The notes: generated by a model from the letters alone, not told the origin. A DNA stretch of 10,100 nucleotides from an uncultured Oscillospiraceae bacterium (GCA_905193585.1 CAJJPG010000067.1:1-10100), one strand, 5' to 3'; shown: positions 1-8,195, numbered from the stretch's first letter. Numbers and translations are program-made.

Positions 1-2
1 AA

Positions 3-62
3 GAAAAGATGGACAGATGGGTGTACTTGAATGATCTTGCTGAGCAGATAGAAAATCAGTAA
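3..62 (+). CDS. C-terminal tail of an unidentified upstream ORF (partial)
   Basis: One frame is open from the window edge and ends in TAA at 60-62, giving a tail that ends RWVYLNDLAEQIENQ. I do not recognise it, and 19 residues are too few to assign a family. Its interest is positional: this is where the first ~22 codons of tpiA should lie, and no frame here encodes the TpiA N-terminal GNWKMN motif. The stop sits one base before the GTG that opens the remaining tpiA frame. It may be the end of an inserted element or a neighbouring gene joined by recombination. It may also be a misassembly, or simply chance. Confidence 0.3.
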   Translation, partial: EKMDRWVYLNDLAEQIENQ

Positions 63-63
63 A

Positions 64-756
64 GTGCTAAACGAAATGAAGCCGCTCGTAGCTGACGCTG
101 ACTGCAAGGTAGTGCTTTGCGTGCCCTTTGTTGATATTGCCGCAGCTGTTGCCGCAGCAGAGGGTTCAAACATTGAAATAGGCGCCGAAAACGTTCACTT
201 TAAAGAAAGCGGAGCCTACACGGGCGAGGTTTCGGCTAAAATGCTGGTTGAAAGCGGCGTAAAGTACGTTGTTGTAGGTCACAGCGAGAGAAGACAGTAT
301 TTCGGCGAGACCGATCAGACAGTTAACCTTCGCACCTTAGCCGCCGTAAACGCGGGTCTTACCGCTATTGTTTGCGTTGGCGAAACACTTGAGCAGAGAG
401 AACTCGGCTATACCGAAACTCTGCTTAAATTCCAGACCAAAATGGCGCTCACCAATATTTCAAAGGAGCAGCTTAAAAATATAATTATCGCTTATGAGCC
501 TGTTTGGGCTATCGGCACGGGCGTTACCGCCACCGCTGAGCAGGCAGACGAGGGCAACGGCTATGTTCGCGCCGCTATTGCCGAGGTTTACGGCGAGGAC
601 GCGGCAAACTCCGTTACCATTCAGTACGGCGGCTCTATGAACGCTAAAAACTGCGACGAGCTGGTTGCCAAGACTAATGTTGACGGCGGACTTATCGGCG
701 GCGCTTCCTTAAAGGCTGAGGATTTCTCGGTAATCGTTAAGGCGGCTAGCAAATAA
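64..756 (+). CDS. tpiA: Triosephosphate isomerase, 5'-truncated (lacks N-terminal ~22 residues)
   Basis: TpiA interconverts dihydroxyacetone phosphate and glyceraldehyde 3-phosphate in glycolysis. The remaining 230 residues are clearly TpiA: the electrophilic His in GHSERR (about residue 73), the catalytic Glu in AYEPVWAIGTG (Glu about 145, followed by flexible loop 6), YGGS (188-191) and the phosphate-binding GGLIGGASL near the C-terminus. Family members are about 250 residues and begin with a strand carrying GNWKMN, whose Asn and Lys are catalytic; that part is absent. The frame has a stop at 49-51, so it cannot be extended upstream. The GTG at 64 and the ATG at 76 lack a convincing Shine-Dalgarno site. 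As it stands the product should be inactive. It lies 18 bases upstream of gpmI, the usual glycolytic gene order. Identity is certain; whether the truncation is real is not. Confidence 0.9.
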   Translation: MLNEMKPLVADADCKVVLCVPFVDIAAAVAAAEGSNIEIGAENVHFKESGAYTGEVSAKMLVESGVKYVVVGHSERRQYFGETDQTVNLRTLAAVNAGLTAIVCVGETLEQRELGYTETLLKFQTKMALTNISKEQLKNIIIAYEPVWAIGTGVTATAEQADEGNGYVRAAIAEVYGEDAANSVTIQYGGSMNAKNCDELVAKTNVDGGLIGGASLKAEDFSVIVKAASK

Positions 757-774
757 TTTTTAGGAGCAAAACAA

Positions 775-2307
775 ATGAAAAAACCCGTTGTTTTAACTAT
801 AATGGACGGTTTCGGCATTAATCCCGAAGTAAAGGGCAATGCCATTAAAGCCGCCAAAACCCCGCGGCTTGATAAAATTTTCGCCGAGTGGCCCACCACG
901 CAGATAGGCGCCTCGGGTATGGATGTAGGTCTGCCCGACGGTCAAATGGGCAACAGCGAAGTAGGTCACACCAATATCGGCGCGGGCAGAATTGTTTATC
1001 AGGAGCTGACCCGCATTACAAAGTCGATTAAGGACGGCGACTTTTTTGAAAACAAGGCGTTTTCGGACGCAATTGAAAACTGCAAAAAGAACGACAGCGC
1101 ACTGCACCTAATGGGGCTTTTATCCGACGGCGGCGTTCATAGTCATATTGAGCACCTTTACGGACTTTTAGAGCTTGCGAAGAAAAGCGGGCTCACCCGT
1201 GTTTACGTTCACGCCCTGCTTGACGGCCGCGACGTGCCGCCCGCAAGCGCTGCCGATTATATTGATACATTAAACGCCAAGCTTAAAGAAATAGGCGTAG
1301 GCAAGCTTGCTACGGTAATGGGCAGATTTTACGGAATGGACCGCGATAACCGCTGGGAGCGCGTAGGCAAGGCATATGCCGCGCTGGTTTACGGCGAGGG
1401 CGTTCAGGCTGACGACGCGGCTGCGGCTGTTCGTAAATCCTACACCGAAATTGACGAAGAGGGCAAGCACATTACAGATGAATTTGTACTTCCGACCGTA
1501 ATTTCGGGTACAGAGAGAATAAAGAGCGGCGACAGCGTTATATTCTTCAACTTCCGCCCCGACAGGGCAAGAGAAATTACCCGCACCTTTGTGGATGACG
1601 ATTTCACGGGCTTTGAGCGCAAGGGCGGCAGAAAAAAGGTATTTTACGTTTGTATGACCCAGTATGACGCATCTATGCCGAACGTTGAGGTTGCCTTTAA
1701 GCCCGAGGAGCTTAACAACACCTTAGGCGAGTTTTTGGCAAACAACGGCATGACCCAGCTGCGCATTGCCGAAACCGAAAAATACGCGCATGTAACGTTT
1801 TTCTTTAACGGCGGCAGAGAGGTTAAGTTTGAGGGCGAGGACAGAATACTGGTAGCCTCCCCCAAGGTTGCAACCTACGATTTACAGCCCGAAATGAGCG
1901 CAAACGAGGTTTGTGATAAGGTTTGCGCCGCTATTGAATCGGGTAAATACAACGTTGTAATACTCAACTTTGCAAACTGCGATATGGTAGGTCACACCGG
2001 CGTGTTTGAGGCGGCTGAAAAGGCGGTTGAAACGGTTGACACCTGCGTTGGCAGGGTAGAGGACAGCACCCTTAAAATGGGCGGCGTAATGCTGCTTACC
2101 GCCGACCACGGCAATGCCGACCGTATGCTTGCAGATGACGGCACGCCCTTTACCGCGCACACAACAAACCCTGTTCCGTTTGCGGTAATAGGCAAGCAGT
2201 GCGAGCTGAGAGACGGCGGCAGACTCTGCGATATTTCACCCACAATCATTAAGCTTTTGGGTCTTACGCAGCCTAAGGAAATGACGGGCGAATCTATTAT
2301 TAAATAA
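775..2307 (+). CDS. gpmI: 2,3-bisphosphoglycerate-independent phosphoglycerate mutase
   Basis: Cytosolic Mn-dependent enzyme that converts 3-phosphoglycerate to 2-phosphoglycerate in glycolysis. At 510 residues it has the usual family length. Visible motifs are MDGFG at the N-terminus (metal ligand Asp11), GQMGNSEVGHTNIGAGR with the phosphorylated Ser61, LSDGGVHSH, LLDGRDVPP, GRFYGMDRDNRW, NFRPDRAREITR, and the alkaline-phosphatase-like metal motifs NFANCDMVGHTG and TADHGNADRM. The ATG at 775 follows a TAGGAG ribosome site and starts just before the first conserved motif. It is probably co-transcribed with tpiA (18-base gap), and an intrinsic terminator follows 40 bases after the stop. No lesion is seen. 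Confidence 0.98.
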   Translation: MKKPVVLTIMDGFGINPEVKGNAIKAAKTPRLDKIFAEWPTTQIGASGMDVGLPDGQMGNSEVGHTNIGAGRIVYQELTRITKSIKDGDFFENKAFSDAIENCKKNDSALHLMGLLSDGGVHSHIEHLYGLLELAKKSGLTRVYVHALLDGRDVPPASAADYIDTLNAKLKEIGVGKLATVMGRFYGMDRDNRWERVGKAYAALVYGEGVQADDAAAAVRKSYTEIDEEGKHITDEFVLPTVISGTERIKSGDSVIFFNFRPDRAREITRTFVDDDFTGFERKGGRKKVFYVCMTQYDASMPNVEVAFKPEELNNTLGEFLANNGMTQLRIAETEKYAHVTFFFNGGREVKFEGEDRILVASPKVATYDLQPEMSANEVCDKVCAAIESGKYNVVILNFANCDMVGHTGVFEAAEKAVETVDTCVGRVEDSTLKMGGVMLLTADHGNADRMLADDGTPFTAHTTNPVPFAVIGKQCELRDGGRLCDISPTIIKLLGLTQPKEMTGESIIK

Positions 2308-2346
2308 TTTTTATTCTTTGCCTGAAAAATCCACAGAGATTGATAC

Positions 2347-2384
2347 AAAAACGTGCGGTACACTAAAGTACCGCGCGTTTTTTG
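2347..2384 (+). terminator. Intrinsic terminator of the tpiA-gpmI operon
   Basis: The stem pairs 2347-2361 with 2368-2382 around the loop ACTAAA. Its core is ACGTGCGGTAC against GTACCGCGCGT with one G-T wobble, and it runs into a six-T tract at 2378-2383. It lies 40 bases after the gpmI stop and points with that operon. Confidence 0.93.
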
Positions 2385-2450
2385 TAGATAAGCTGTTTTC
2401 ATTACCGCTAACATCGGTTATCTGTTTTGTGTTTCTTGTTGAAAACCGTA

Positions 2451-2493
2451 AAATAAAAAAGCGACAAGCATCTGACGATACTTGTCGCTTTTT
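2451..2493 (-). terminator. Intrinsic terminator of tRNA-Arg
   Basis: A perfect 13-bp stem pairs 2456-2468 with 2481-2493 (core GCGACAAG/CTTGTCGC) with a 12-base loop. Read on the minus strand it begins at the tRNA 3' CCA and ends in TTTTTTATTT, as expected for a single-tRNA transcript. The plus-strand reading also ends in T residues, so it may stop transcription arriving from gpmI as well. Confidence 0.88.
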
Positions 2494-2569
2494 GGCGCGC
2501 TGAAGAAGATTCGAACTCCCGACCTTCTGGTCCGTAGCCAGACGCTCTATCCAGCTGAGCTATCAGCGC
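2493..2569 (-). tRNA. tRNA-Arg(ACG) with encoded CCA
   Basis: On the minus strand the gene folds as a full cloverleaf. The acceptor stem is GCGCTGA/TCAGCGC with discriminator G and an encoded CCA (plus-strand 2493-2495). The D arm is AGCTCAGCTGGATAGAGC, the anticodon stem is TCTGG/CCAGA with loop CTACGGA, and the T arm contains GTTCGAATC. The anticodon is ACG (plus-strand CGT at 2533-2535); A34 would normally be deaminated to inosine to read CGU/CGC/CGA. It stands alone, with its own promoter and terminator. Confidence 0.97.
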
Positions 2570-2603
2570 ATATCAGGCAGCCGTTTTTTTTGACTGCCAT
2601 AGT

Positions 2604-2632
2604 ATAATACCACATCTTGCGGATAAAATCAA
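2604..2632 (-). promoter_or_regulatory. Sigma-A promoter for tRNA-Arg
   Basis: Reading the minus strand, TTGATT (plus 2627-2632) and TATTAT (plus 2604-2609) are separated by exactly 17 bases. The -10 box lies 34 bases upstream of the mature tRNA 5' end, leaving a short leader. This leader contains a small hairpin (GGCAG/CTGCC around an A8 run). Confidence 0.7.
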
Positions 2633-2650
2633 GAAATATTTTAAATTTTT

Positions 2651-3763
2651 TTAATTTTTTATTCTGATATATTCGGAAACGCAGCTTTTCATTTCATCCC
2701 AGTGGTCTTCCATTTCGCTTACGAGCTTTAGCTGGGTGCGGCAGCGGTCGAGGTTATGCTCGGGATAAGAAATTTTAAAATACTTGTCGCCGTCGATAAA
2801 ATCAGCCAAAAAGCGCATTCCGCATTCAATAGTCATCATTTTAGCGCCCTCGGGCAGTAACATTATTTCGGCATCTGATAAAAGTCCGCCGCAGCCGTCT
2901 AAAAAGCCTTTTGTGTATACGCGGAATTTTTCCATATCAAGCTTAACCTTTGAAAGATCCTTTTCATCCTCCGCCGCGGTGCTGGCGCCGAAGCGTATCG
3001 CGTCGCCGAAATCGGTAACGGAAAATCCCGGCATAATTGTATCAAGGTCTATAACGCAAAGCGCCTTGCGCGTGGTGTTATCAAGCAAAACGTTGTTGCA
3101 CTTTGTATCGTTATGGCTGACGCGCAGCGGCAGCTTGCCCGCGCTGTGGTTTTCAAAAAGCACGGGGTAAAAGTCGGCACGCGCTTTAATAAAATCAATT
3201 TCGGGCTTTACAAGGTGCGCTCTGCCCGAGCGGTCTTCACTGACCGATTGCAGAAAATCTTTATATCTTTTCGGGGTATTGTGAAAATCCGGAATTATTT
3301 CATGCAGGCTTTCGGCGGGGAAGTCATTGAGCGCCTTCTGGAATTTACCGAAGGCTAAGGCGCACTGGTAAAAATCTTCGTCGCTTTCGGGCAGATCAAT
3401 GCTTACCGAATTATCTATAAACTCATAAATCCGCCAAAAGGTTTTATTTTCGTCTATATAATATGTATGCCCATCCTCCGACTTTAAAAAGTCGATTATC
3501 TTTTCGCCGTCCGCCGCGCTTTCTTTAATATGTGCGGTTACACGGTCAATGTTTTCCATAACTGCGCAAATGTTTTTGAATACGTTTGTGTTTATCGCTT
3601 GAAGTATATACTTTTTTCTTTCGCCGTTCTCAGTCATTTCAAGCAGATACGTACTGTTTATATGACCGCTGCCGAAGTTTATACAGCTTATGATTTTGCC
3701 GGGAAGATTAAACTTTTTCGCAATTTCATTTGCGATTTTCTGTTCCGAAACAGATATTGACAT
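2651..3763 (-). CDS. NahK-like sugar 1-kinase (aminoglycoside phosphotransferase fold)
   Basis: A 370-residue kinase of the phosphotransferase enzyme (APH) family, closest by motif to N-acetylhexosamine 1-kinases such as bifidobacterial NahK, which phosphorylate GlcNAc/GalNAc at C1. The N-lobe has FGSGHINSTYLL (30-41) as the nucleotide loop and YILQAIN (52-58). The catalytic loop is HNDTKCNNVL (217-226) with Asp219 as the likely base. The metal-binding segment is VIDLDTIMPG (237-246), followed by DFGDAIR. The ATG at 3763 follows AGGTGGAG on the minus strand. The gene has its own promoter and no clear terminator before the tRNA. No phosphorylase or sugar transporter gene is adjacent, so the substrate cannot be fixed; another sugar or amino-sugar is possible. 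Confidence 0.85.
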   Translation of the reverse strand: MSISVSEQKIANEIAKKFNLPGKIISCINFGSGHINSTYLLEMTENGERKKYILQAINTNVFKNICAVMENIDRVTAHIKESAADGEKIIDFLKSEDGHTYYIDENKTFWRIYEFIDNSVSIDLPESDEDFYQCALAFGKFQKALNDFPAESLHEIIPDFHNTPKRYKDFLQSVSEDRSGRAHLVKPEIDFIKARADFYPVLFENHSAGKLPLRVSHNDTKCNNVLLDNTTRKALCVIDLDTIMPGFSVTDFGDAIRFGASTAAEDEKDLSKVKLDMEKFRVYTKGFLDGCGGLLSDAEIMLLPEGAKMMTIECGMRFLADFIDGDKYFKISYPEHNLDRCRTQLKLVSEMEDHWDEMKSCVSEYIRIKN

Positions 3764-3797
3764 ATATTATCTCCACCTAAAGTTTGTTGTAAAGAAT

Positions 3798-3826
3798 AAT
3801 ATACCATAAATAGCACCGTTTGTCAA
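3798..3826 (-). promoter_or_regulatory. Sigma-A promoter for the NahK-like kinase
   Basis: On the minus strand a consensus TTGACA (plus 3821-3826) lies 17 bases before TATATT (plus 3798-3803). It is followed within about 35 bases by the kinase ribosome site and ATG. It is divergent from the transporter promoter at 3936-3964. Confidence 0.85.
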
Positions 3827-3935
3827 ATTCTGCGTTAAGTAAATGCTGCGTTGTGAAATATATACCAAAAATATGTCAAAATATTTATAACATTTATTCT
3901 AAACCTAAAAACTTCAAAAAAATATAAAAAAACAC

Positions 3936-3964
3936 TTTACAACTTTATCGTAATGAAGTATAAT
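3936..3964 (+). promoter_or_regulatory. Sigma-A promoter for the amino acid ABC transporter operon
   Basis: TTTACA (3936-3941), a 17-base spacer, then consensus TATAAT (3959-3964). This is followed by the ribosome site AGAGGTG (3983-3989) and ATG 3997. The upstream DNA (3840-3935) is very A/T rich and could act as an UP element. I see no convincing operator. Confidence 0.88.
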
Positions 3965-3996
3965 AAGGATAACAACTTAAACAGAGGTGCAGAAAA

Positions 3997-4791
3997 ATGA
4001 AAAAATTATTGGCAATGGTAATGTGTGTGTGTCTCGCGGTTATGTTCACCGCCTGCGGAAAAGGTAAGGATCAGAGCGACAGCGAGTATGTAAAGGAAAA
4101 GGGCAAGCTGGTTATAGGTATAACCGATTACGCTCCTATGGATTACGAAAAGACCAAGGGCAGCGGCGAGTGGATAGGCTTTGACGCAGATATGGCAAAG
4201 GCGTTTGCAAAGGAGCTTGGCGTTAAGGCAGAATTTGTTGTTATCGAGTGGGATAACAAATTAATGGAACTTAAGGGCAAGAGCATTGACTGCGTATGGA
4301 ACGGTATGACAATAACCGACGAGGTTAAAAACGGTATGGAGGTTTCAAACGCTTACTGCAAGAACACGCAGGTTGTAGTGGTTAAAAAGGATGTAGCCGA
4401 TAAGTATAAGACAATCGAAAGCGTTAAGGACCTTAAATTTGCAGCCGAGGCGGGCTCTGCCGGAGAAAAGGCACTTAAAGGGCTCGGTTACAGTGTAACG
4501 GCTGTCGGCGCACAGTCAGACGCGCTTATGGAGGTTAATGCGGGAACAAGTGACGCGGCGGTTATAGACCTGCTTATGGCGGGCGCTATGATAGGCGAGG
4601 GCACAAGCTATGAAAACCTGGCTTACACCGTAGGCGTAGCTGATGAAGAAGATTTCGGCGTAGGCTTCCGCAAAGGCTCCGATTTAGCAGAAAAGCTCAA
4701 CGATTTCTTCAAGAAAGCGTATTCTGACGGTTCTATGAAAGAAACCGCAACTACATACGGCGTTCAGGAAGCTGTAATCGAACAGAAGTAA
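3997..4791 (+). CDS. Polar amino acid ABC transporter, substrate-binding lipoprotein
   Basis: Extracytoplasmic family 3 (SBP_bac_3) solute-binding protein of a polar amino acid importer, 264 residues. It starts with a lipoprotein signal: MKK, a hydrophobic stretch, then FTAC with lipidated Cys20. Position -3 is Phe rather than the usual Leu. The mature protein opens with GKLVIGITDYAPMDY and WIGFDADMAKAFAKELG, typical of glutamine/cystine/general amino acid binders. It later has WNGMTITDEV, where the ligand-contacting region lies, and ends with FFKKAYSDGSMKETATTYG. It is followed by permease and ATPase genes, as in GlnH-P-Q-like systems. The exact amino acid cannot be read from sequence. The promoter sits directly upstream and the ribosome site is strong. 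Confidence 0.94.
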   Translation: MKKLLAMVMCVCLAVMFTACGKGKDQSDSEYVKEKGKLVIGITDYAPMDYEKTKGSGEWIGFDADMAKAFAKELGVKAEFVVIEWDNKLMELKGKSIDCVWNGMTITDEVKNGMEVSNAYCKNTQVVVVKKDVADKYKTIESVKDLKFAAEAGSAGEKALKGLGYSVTAVGAQSDALMEVNAGTSDAAVIDLLMAGAMIGEGTSYENLAYTVGVADEEDFGVGFRKGSDLAEKLNDFFKKAYSDGSMKETATTYGVQEAVIEQK

Positions 4792-4803
4792 AAATTTAAT
4801 TTG

Positions 4804-4837
4804 ACAGGCAGGGGGGAGTTTTCTCTGCCTGCCTTGT
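4804..4837 (+). promoter_or_regulatory. Intercistronic stem-loop between binding protein and permease
   Basis: ACAGGCAGG (4804-4812) pairs with CCTGCCTTGT (4828-4837) apart from one bulged base; a shorter GAG/CTC pairing lies inside the loop. No T tract follows, so it is not a good intrinsic terminator. Its place after the binding-protein gene fits a structure that protects the upstream mRNA or partly attenuates transcription, giving more binding protein than membrane components. Confidence 0.6.
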
Positions 4838-4862
4838 ACTGTAAAAAAGGAATTATATATTT

Positions 4863-5522
4863 ATGTTACAAACGGTAATAACCACGCTTTGCGGCGGCTT
4901 TTTAAAAACGCTTGAAATATTTGCTGTTACGCTCCTCGGTGCTTTGCCCTTGGGGCTTATAATTGCTTTCGGCTCAATGAGCCGCTTTATTCCGCTAAAA
5001 GCCCTTATAAGAACGATTGTATGGATAGTGCGCGGCACGCCGCTTATGTTGCAGCTTTTAATAATATACTACGGCCCCGGAATTTTGTTTGACAATAATA
5101 TTTGGGGCGGCGGTGCAAACGGAAGATTGACAGCGGCACTCGCAGCGTTTATAATAAACTATGCCTGCTATTTTTCCGAAATTTACCGCGGCGGAATTGA
5201 GAGCATATCCAAAGGGCAGATTGAGGCGGGTCAGGTTTTGGGTATGACACGCAGTCAGATATTTTTCAAAATAGTGCTTTTGCAGGTTATAAAGCGCATT
5301 GTGCCGCCTATGAGCAATGAGATTATCACGCTTGTTAAGGATACCTCGCTTGCCCGCATAATCGCGGTTTATGAGCTTATTTGGGCGGGGCAGACCTTTA
5401 TAAAGGGCGCGGCGATTATCTGGCCGCTGTTTATGACGGGTATTTTTTATCTTGCTTTCAGCGGAATACTTACTCTGCTTTTCGGCTACATAGAAAAGAA
5501 ACTTAGCTACTTTAACGCCTGA
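4863..5522 (+). CDS. Polar amino acid ABC transporter, permease (HisM/GlnP type)
   Basis: Inner-membrane subunit of the importer, 219 residues, with about five hydrophobic segments (roughly 14-36, 48-72, 88-106, 150-172, 186-208). The family hallmark RGTPLMLQLLIIYYG is at 57-71. The cytoplasmic EAA loop that docks on the ATPase reads EAGQVLGMTRSQIFFKIVLLQ from residue 121. The preceding YFSEIYRGGIESI is also characteristic of the His/Glu/Gln/Arg/opine permease family. The ATG at 4863 follows an AAGGAA site. The TGA stop overlaps the ribosome site of the next gene, so translation of the two is probably coupled. Confidence 0.95.
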   Translation: MLQTVITTLCGGFLKTLEIFAVTLLGALPLGLIIAFGSMSRFIPLKALIRTIVWIVRGTPLMLQLLIIYYGPGILFDNNIWGGGANGRLTAALAAFIINYACYFSEIYRGGIESISKGQIEAGQVLGMTRSQIFFKIVLLQVIKRIVPPMSNEIITLVKDTSLARIIAVYELIWAGQTFIKGAAIIWPLFMTGIFYLAFSGILTLLFGYIEKKLSYFNA

Positions 5523-5531
5523 GGTGTAATA

Positions 5532-6290
<759 letters not shown>

Positions 6291-6293
6291 TAT

Positions 6294-6587
6294 ATGAATA
6301 TTAAAGGCACCGACAATAAGATAATAGACGATTTATATGACCTTATAGCGTCGCTCAAAAGCAGAGAAGACTGCCGGGCGCTTTTCAGCGATATGTGCAC
6401 AAATAAGGAAATTGAGCAAATGGCGCAGCGCATTTACGCCGCGCGGCTTTTAATTGAGGGCAAAACCTATAATCAGGTTATAGAGGAAACCGATATATCA
6501 TCGGCTACATTAAGCCGCGTTTCCCGCTGTGTTCAGTACGGCGAGGGTTACAGAAAATTCCTTGTCGACGGTGAGGAAAAGCAATAA
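6294..6587 (+). CDS. YerC/YecD-family TrpR-related DNA-binding protein
   Basis: A small cytoplasmic protein of 97 residues matching the YerC/YecD branch of the TrpR repressor superfamily. The helical N-terminal half includes LIASLKSREDCRALFSDMCT and EIEQMAQRIYAARLLIEGKTY. The helix-turn-helix is about residues 57-80 (KTYNQVIEETDISSATLSRV). The target and ligand of most members are unknown. It starts three bases after the ATPase stop with only a weak GAAAG upstream, so expression probably depends on translational coupling. Its place suggests, but does not prove, that it controls the transporter or the sugar genes behind it. Confidence 0.9.
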   Translation: MNIKGTDNKIIDDLYDLIASLKSREDCRALFSDMCTNKEIEQMAQRIYAARLLIEGKTYNQVIEETDISSATLSRVSRCVQYGEGYRKFLVDGEEKQ

Positions 6588-6609
6588 CTGACGAAAGACG
6601 GTGGAAGAT

Positions 6610-7557
6610 TTGATACTCGGTTTTGATATAGGCGGAACAAAGTGCGCCGTTATGACGGCGGAAGTATAGGGCGAAAATATTAAGCTTTTAAAAAAGGAAA
6701 AATGCGCCACGCGTTTTGATATTTCGCCCGAGGAAATGATAGATAGCCTGATAAAGTCGGCTGAAAATATTTTAGACGGCGAAAAACCCGAAAAAATAGG
6801 AATATCCTGCGGCGGACCGCTCGATTCCCGCAAGGGGGTAATTTTGGGACCGCCAAATCTCCCCGGGTGGAACGAGGTACATATTTCCGGGCAGTTGTCG
6901 CGGCATTTCGGAGTGCCGGCGCTGCTGCAAAACGACGCTAACGCCTGCGCCGTTGCCGAGTGGAAATTCGGCGCGGGCAGGGGAGCGGATAATATGGTAT
7001 TCCTGACATTCGGCACGGGGCTGGGCGCGGGGCTTATTTTAAACGGCAGACTTTACACCGGCACAAACGATAACGCGGGCGAGGCGGGGCACATTCGCCT
7101 TGAACGCTTCGGACCAGTAGGCTACGGCAAGGCAGGCTCCTTTGAGGGCTTTTGCAGCGGCGGCGGTATAGCAAAGCTCGGCTACAGTATGGCGCTGGAG
7201 GCTCTGCAAAGCGGCAGACAGCCCGCCTATTTCGAAAAGGATATGAGTGAAAAGGATATAACCGCAAAGGCTATTGCCGAGGCTGCAAACGCGGGCGATG
7301 AAACCGCAATAAATGTTTATAAAGTCTGCGGCGAGCATTTGGGCGCGGGGCTTTCGGTGCTTATTGACATACTGAACCCCGAAAAAATAGTTATAGGCAG
7401 CGTGTTCGCGCGCTCCGAGCAGCTTTTAAGAAAATATGCTGAAGAGGTTATAGCAAAAGAGGCTTTGCCGCAGGCGGCGGGCTGCTGCAAAATAGTACCC
7501 GCAGAATTGGGCGAGAAAATAGGCGACTACGCAGCGATAGCTACGGCGCTTTTGTAA
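6610..7557 (+). pseudogene. ROK-family sugar kinase interrupted by in-frame TAG
   Basis: ROK kinases phosphorylate hexoses such as glucose or N-acetylmannosamine with ATP. The reading frame opens with LGFDIGGTKCAV, the ATP-phosphate motif, and TAG at 6667-6669 then stops it. The same frame continues to 7557 with GPPNLPGWNEV, NDANACAVAEW (catalytic Asp), LTFGTGLGAGLILNG and GEAGHIRLE. The usual zinc Cys cluster is replaced by GPVGYGKAGSFEGFCSGG. Full length would be about 315 residues, normal for ROK. I prefer the TTG at 6610 because GGTGG precedes it; GTG at 6601 is possible. Starting at ATG 6736 would lose the ATP motif. It lies 22 bases after yerC and 16 bases before the SIS gene. A pseudogene or a base error is likeliest. 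Confidence 0.87.
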
Positions 7558-7573
7558 TAAGGAGATTTGAAAA

Positions 7574-8195
7574 ATGGAAGAATTATTAAAAAGATACCCC
7601 GCGCTTAAAAGCTGCGCCGATGAAATAGAAAAAACGGCTGAAATACTGATTTCCGGGTTTAAAGCGGGCAATAAGCTATTGCTTTGCGGCAACGGCGGCA
7701 GCTGCGCCGATTGCGAGCATATAACAGGCGAGCTGATGAAAGGTTTTTTGAGCCGCCGCCCCTTAACCCCCCGAAAAAAAGGCGGAAATGCTGCGGCTCA
7801 ACCCCGCGCTTGGCGAGGATGTACTCTCAAAATTACAGCTTGCCGTTCCCGCAATACCGCTTCCGTCACTTACGGGGCTTAATTCCGCGTTCTGTAATGA
7901 CGTTGACCCGCAGCTTGTATATGCGCAGGAGCTTATGGGGTTAGGTAAAACAGGAGATATGCTGCTTTGCATAAGCACTTCGGGTAATTCCGCAAACTGC
8001 GCTGCCGCCGCCGAGGTAGGCAAGGCGCTCGGACTGACCGTTATTGCGCTGACAGGCGCAAAGGGCGGGCTGCTTAAGGAAAAAGCGGATATTTGCATTT
8101 GCGTTCCCGAAACCGAGACCTTTAAGGTGCAGGAGCTGCACTTACCGGTGTATCATCATCTTTGCGCAAAAGTAGAATCCGAGCTTTTCGGTTGA
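7574..8195 (+). pseudogene. GmhA-like SIS-domain phosphosugar isomerase, frameshifted
   Basis: The family isomerises phosphosugars; GmhA converts sedoheptulose 7-phosphate to heptose 7-phosphate. Here the product resembles the ~200-residue cytosolic Firmicute versions. Frame 1 from ATG 7574 (ribosome site AAGGAG) gives LLCGNGGSCADCEHITGELMKGF, with the phosphate loop and metal/active-site His and Glu. After SRRPLTP the match stops and a different frame takes over at KKAEMLRLNPALGED. It then continues through ISTSGNSANC, LTGAKGG and ETFKVQELHLPVYHHL to TGA at 8195. One surplus base near 7767-7780, within C6-G-A7, explains the break; joined, it encodes about 206 residues. Internal ATG 7788 has no well-spaced ribosome site. 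The gene pairs with the damaged ROK gene upstream. Confidence 0.87.

Noticed and set aside
2318..2503. A 61-residue plus-strand open frame after gpmI
   Set aside because: It consists of two terminator hairpins and the tRNA 3' end, and has no recognisable protein features.
4804..4837. Intrinsic terminator between the binding protein and permease genes
   Set aside because: No T tract follows the stem and the transporter genes downstream have no separate promoter, so an intercistronic stabilising hairpin fits better.
6510..7340. Long minus-strand open frames opposite the ROK gene
   Set aside because: They mirror the codon pattern of the conserved plus-strand frame and lack any family motif or ribosome site.
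7788..8195. Second half of the SIS gene as an independent gene
   Set aside because: It lacks the GNGGS phosphate loop and a properly spaced ribosome site. It is the continuation of the frame begun at 7574.
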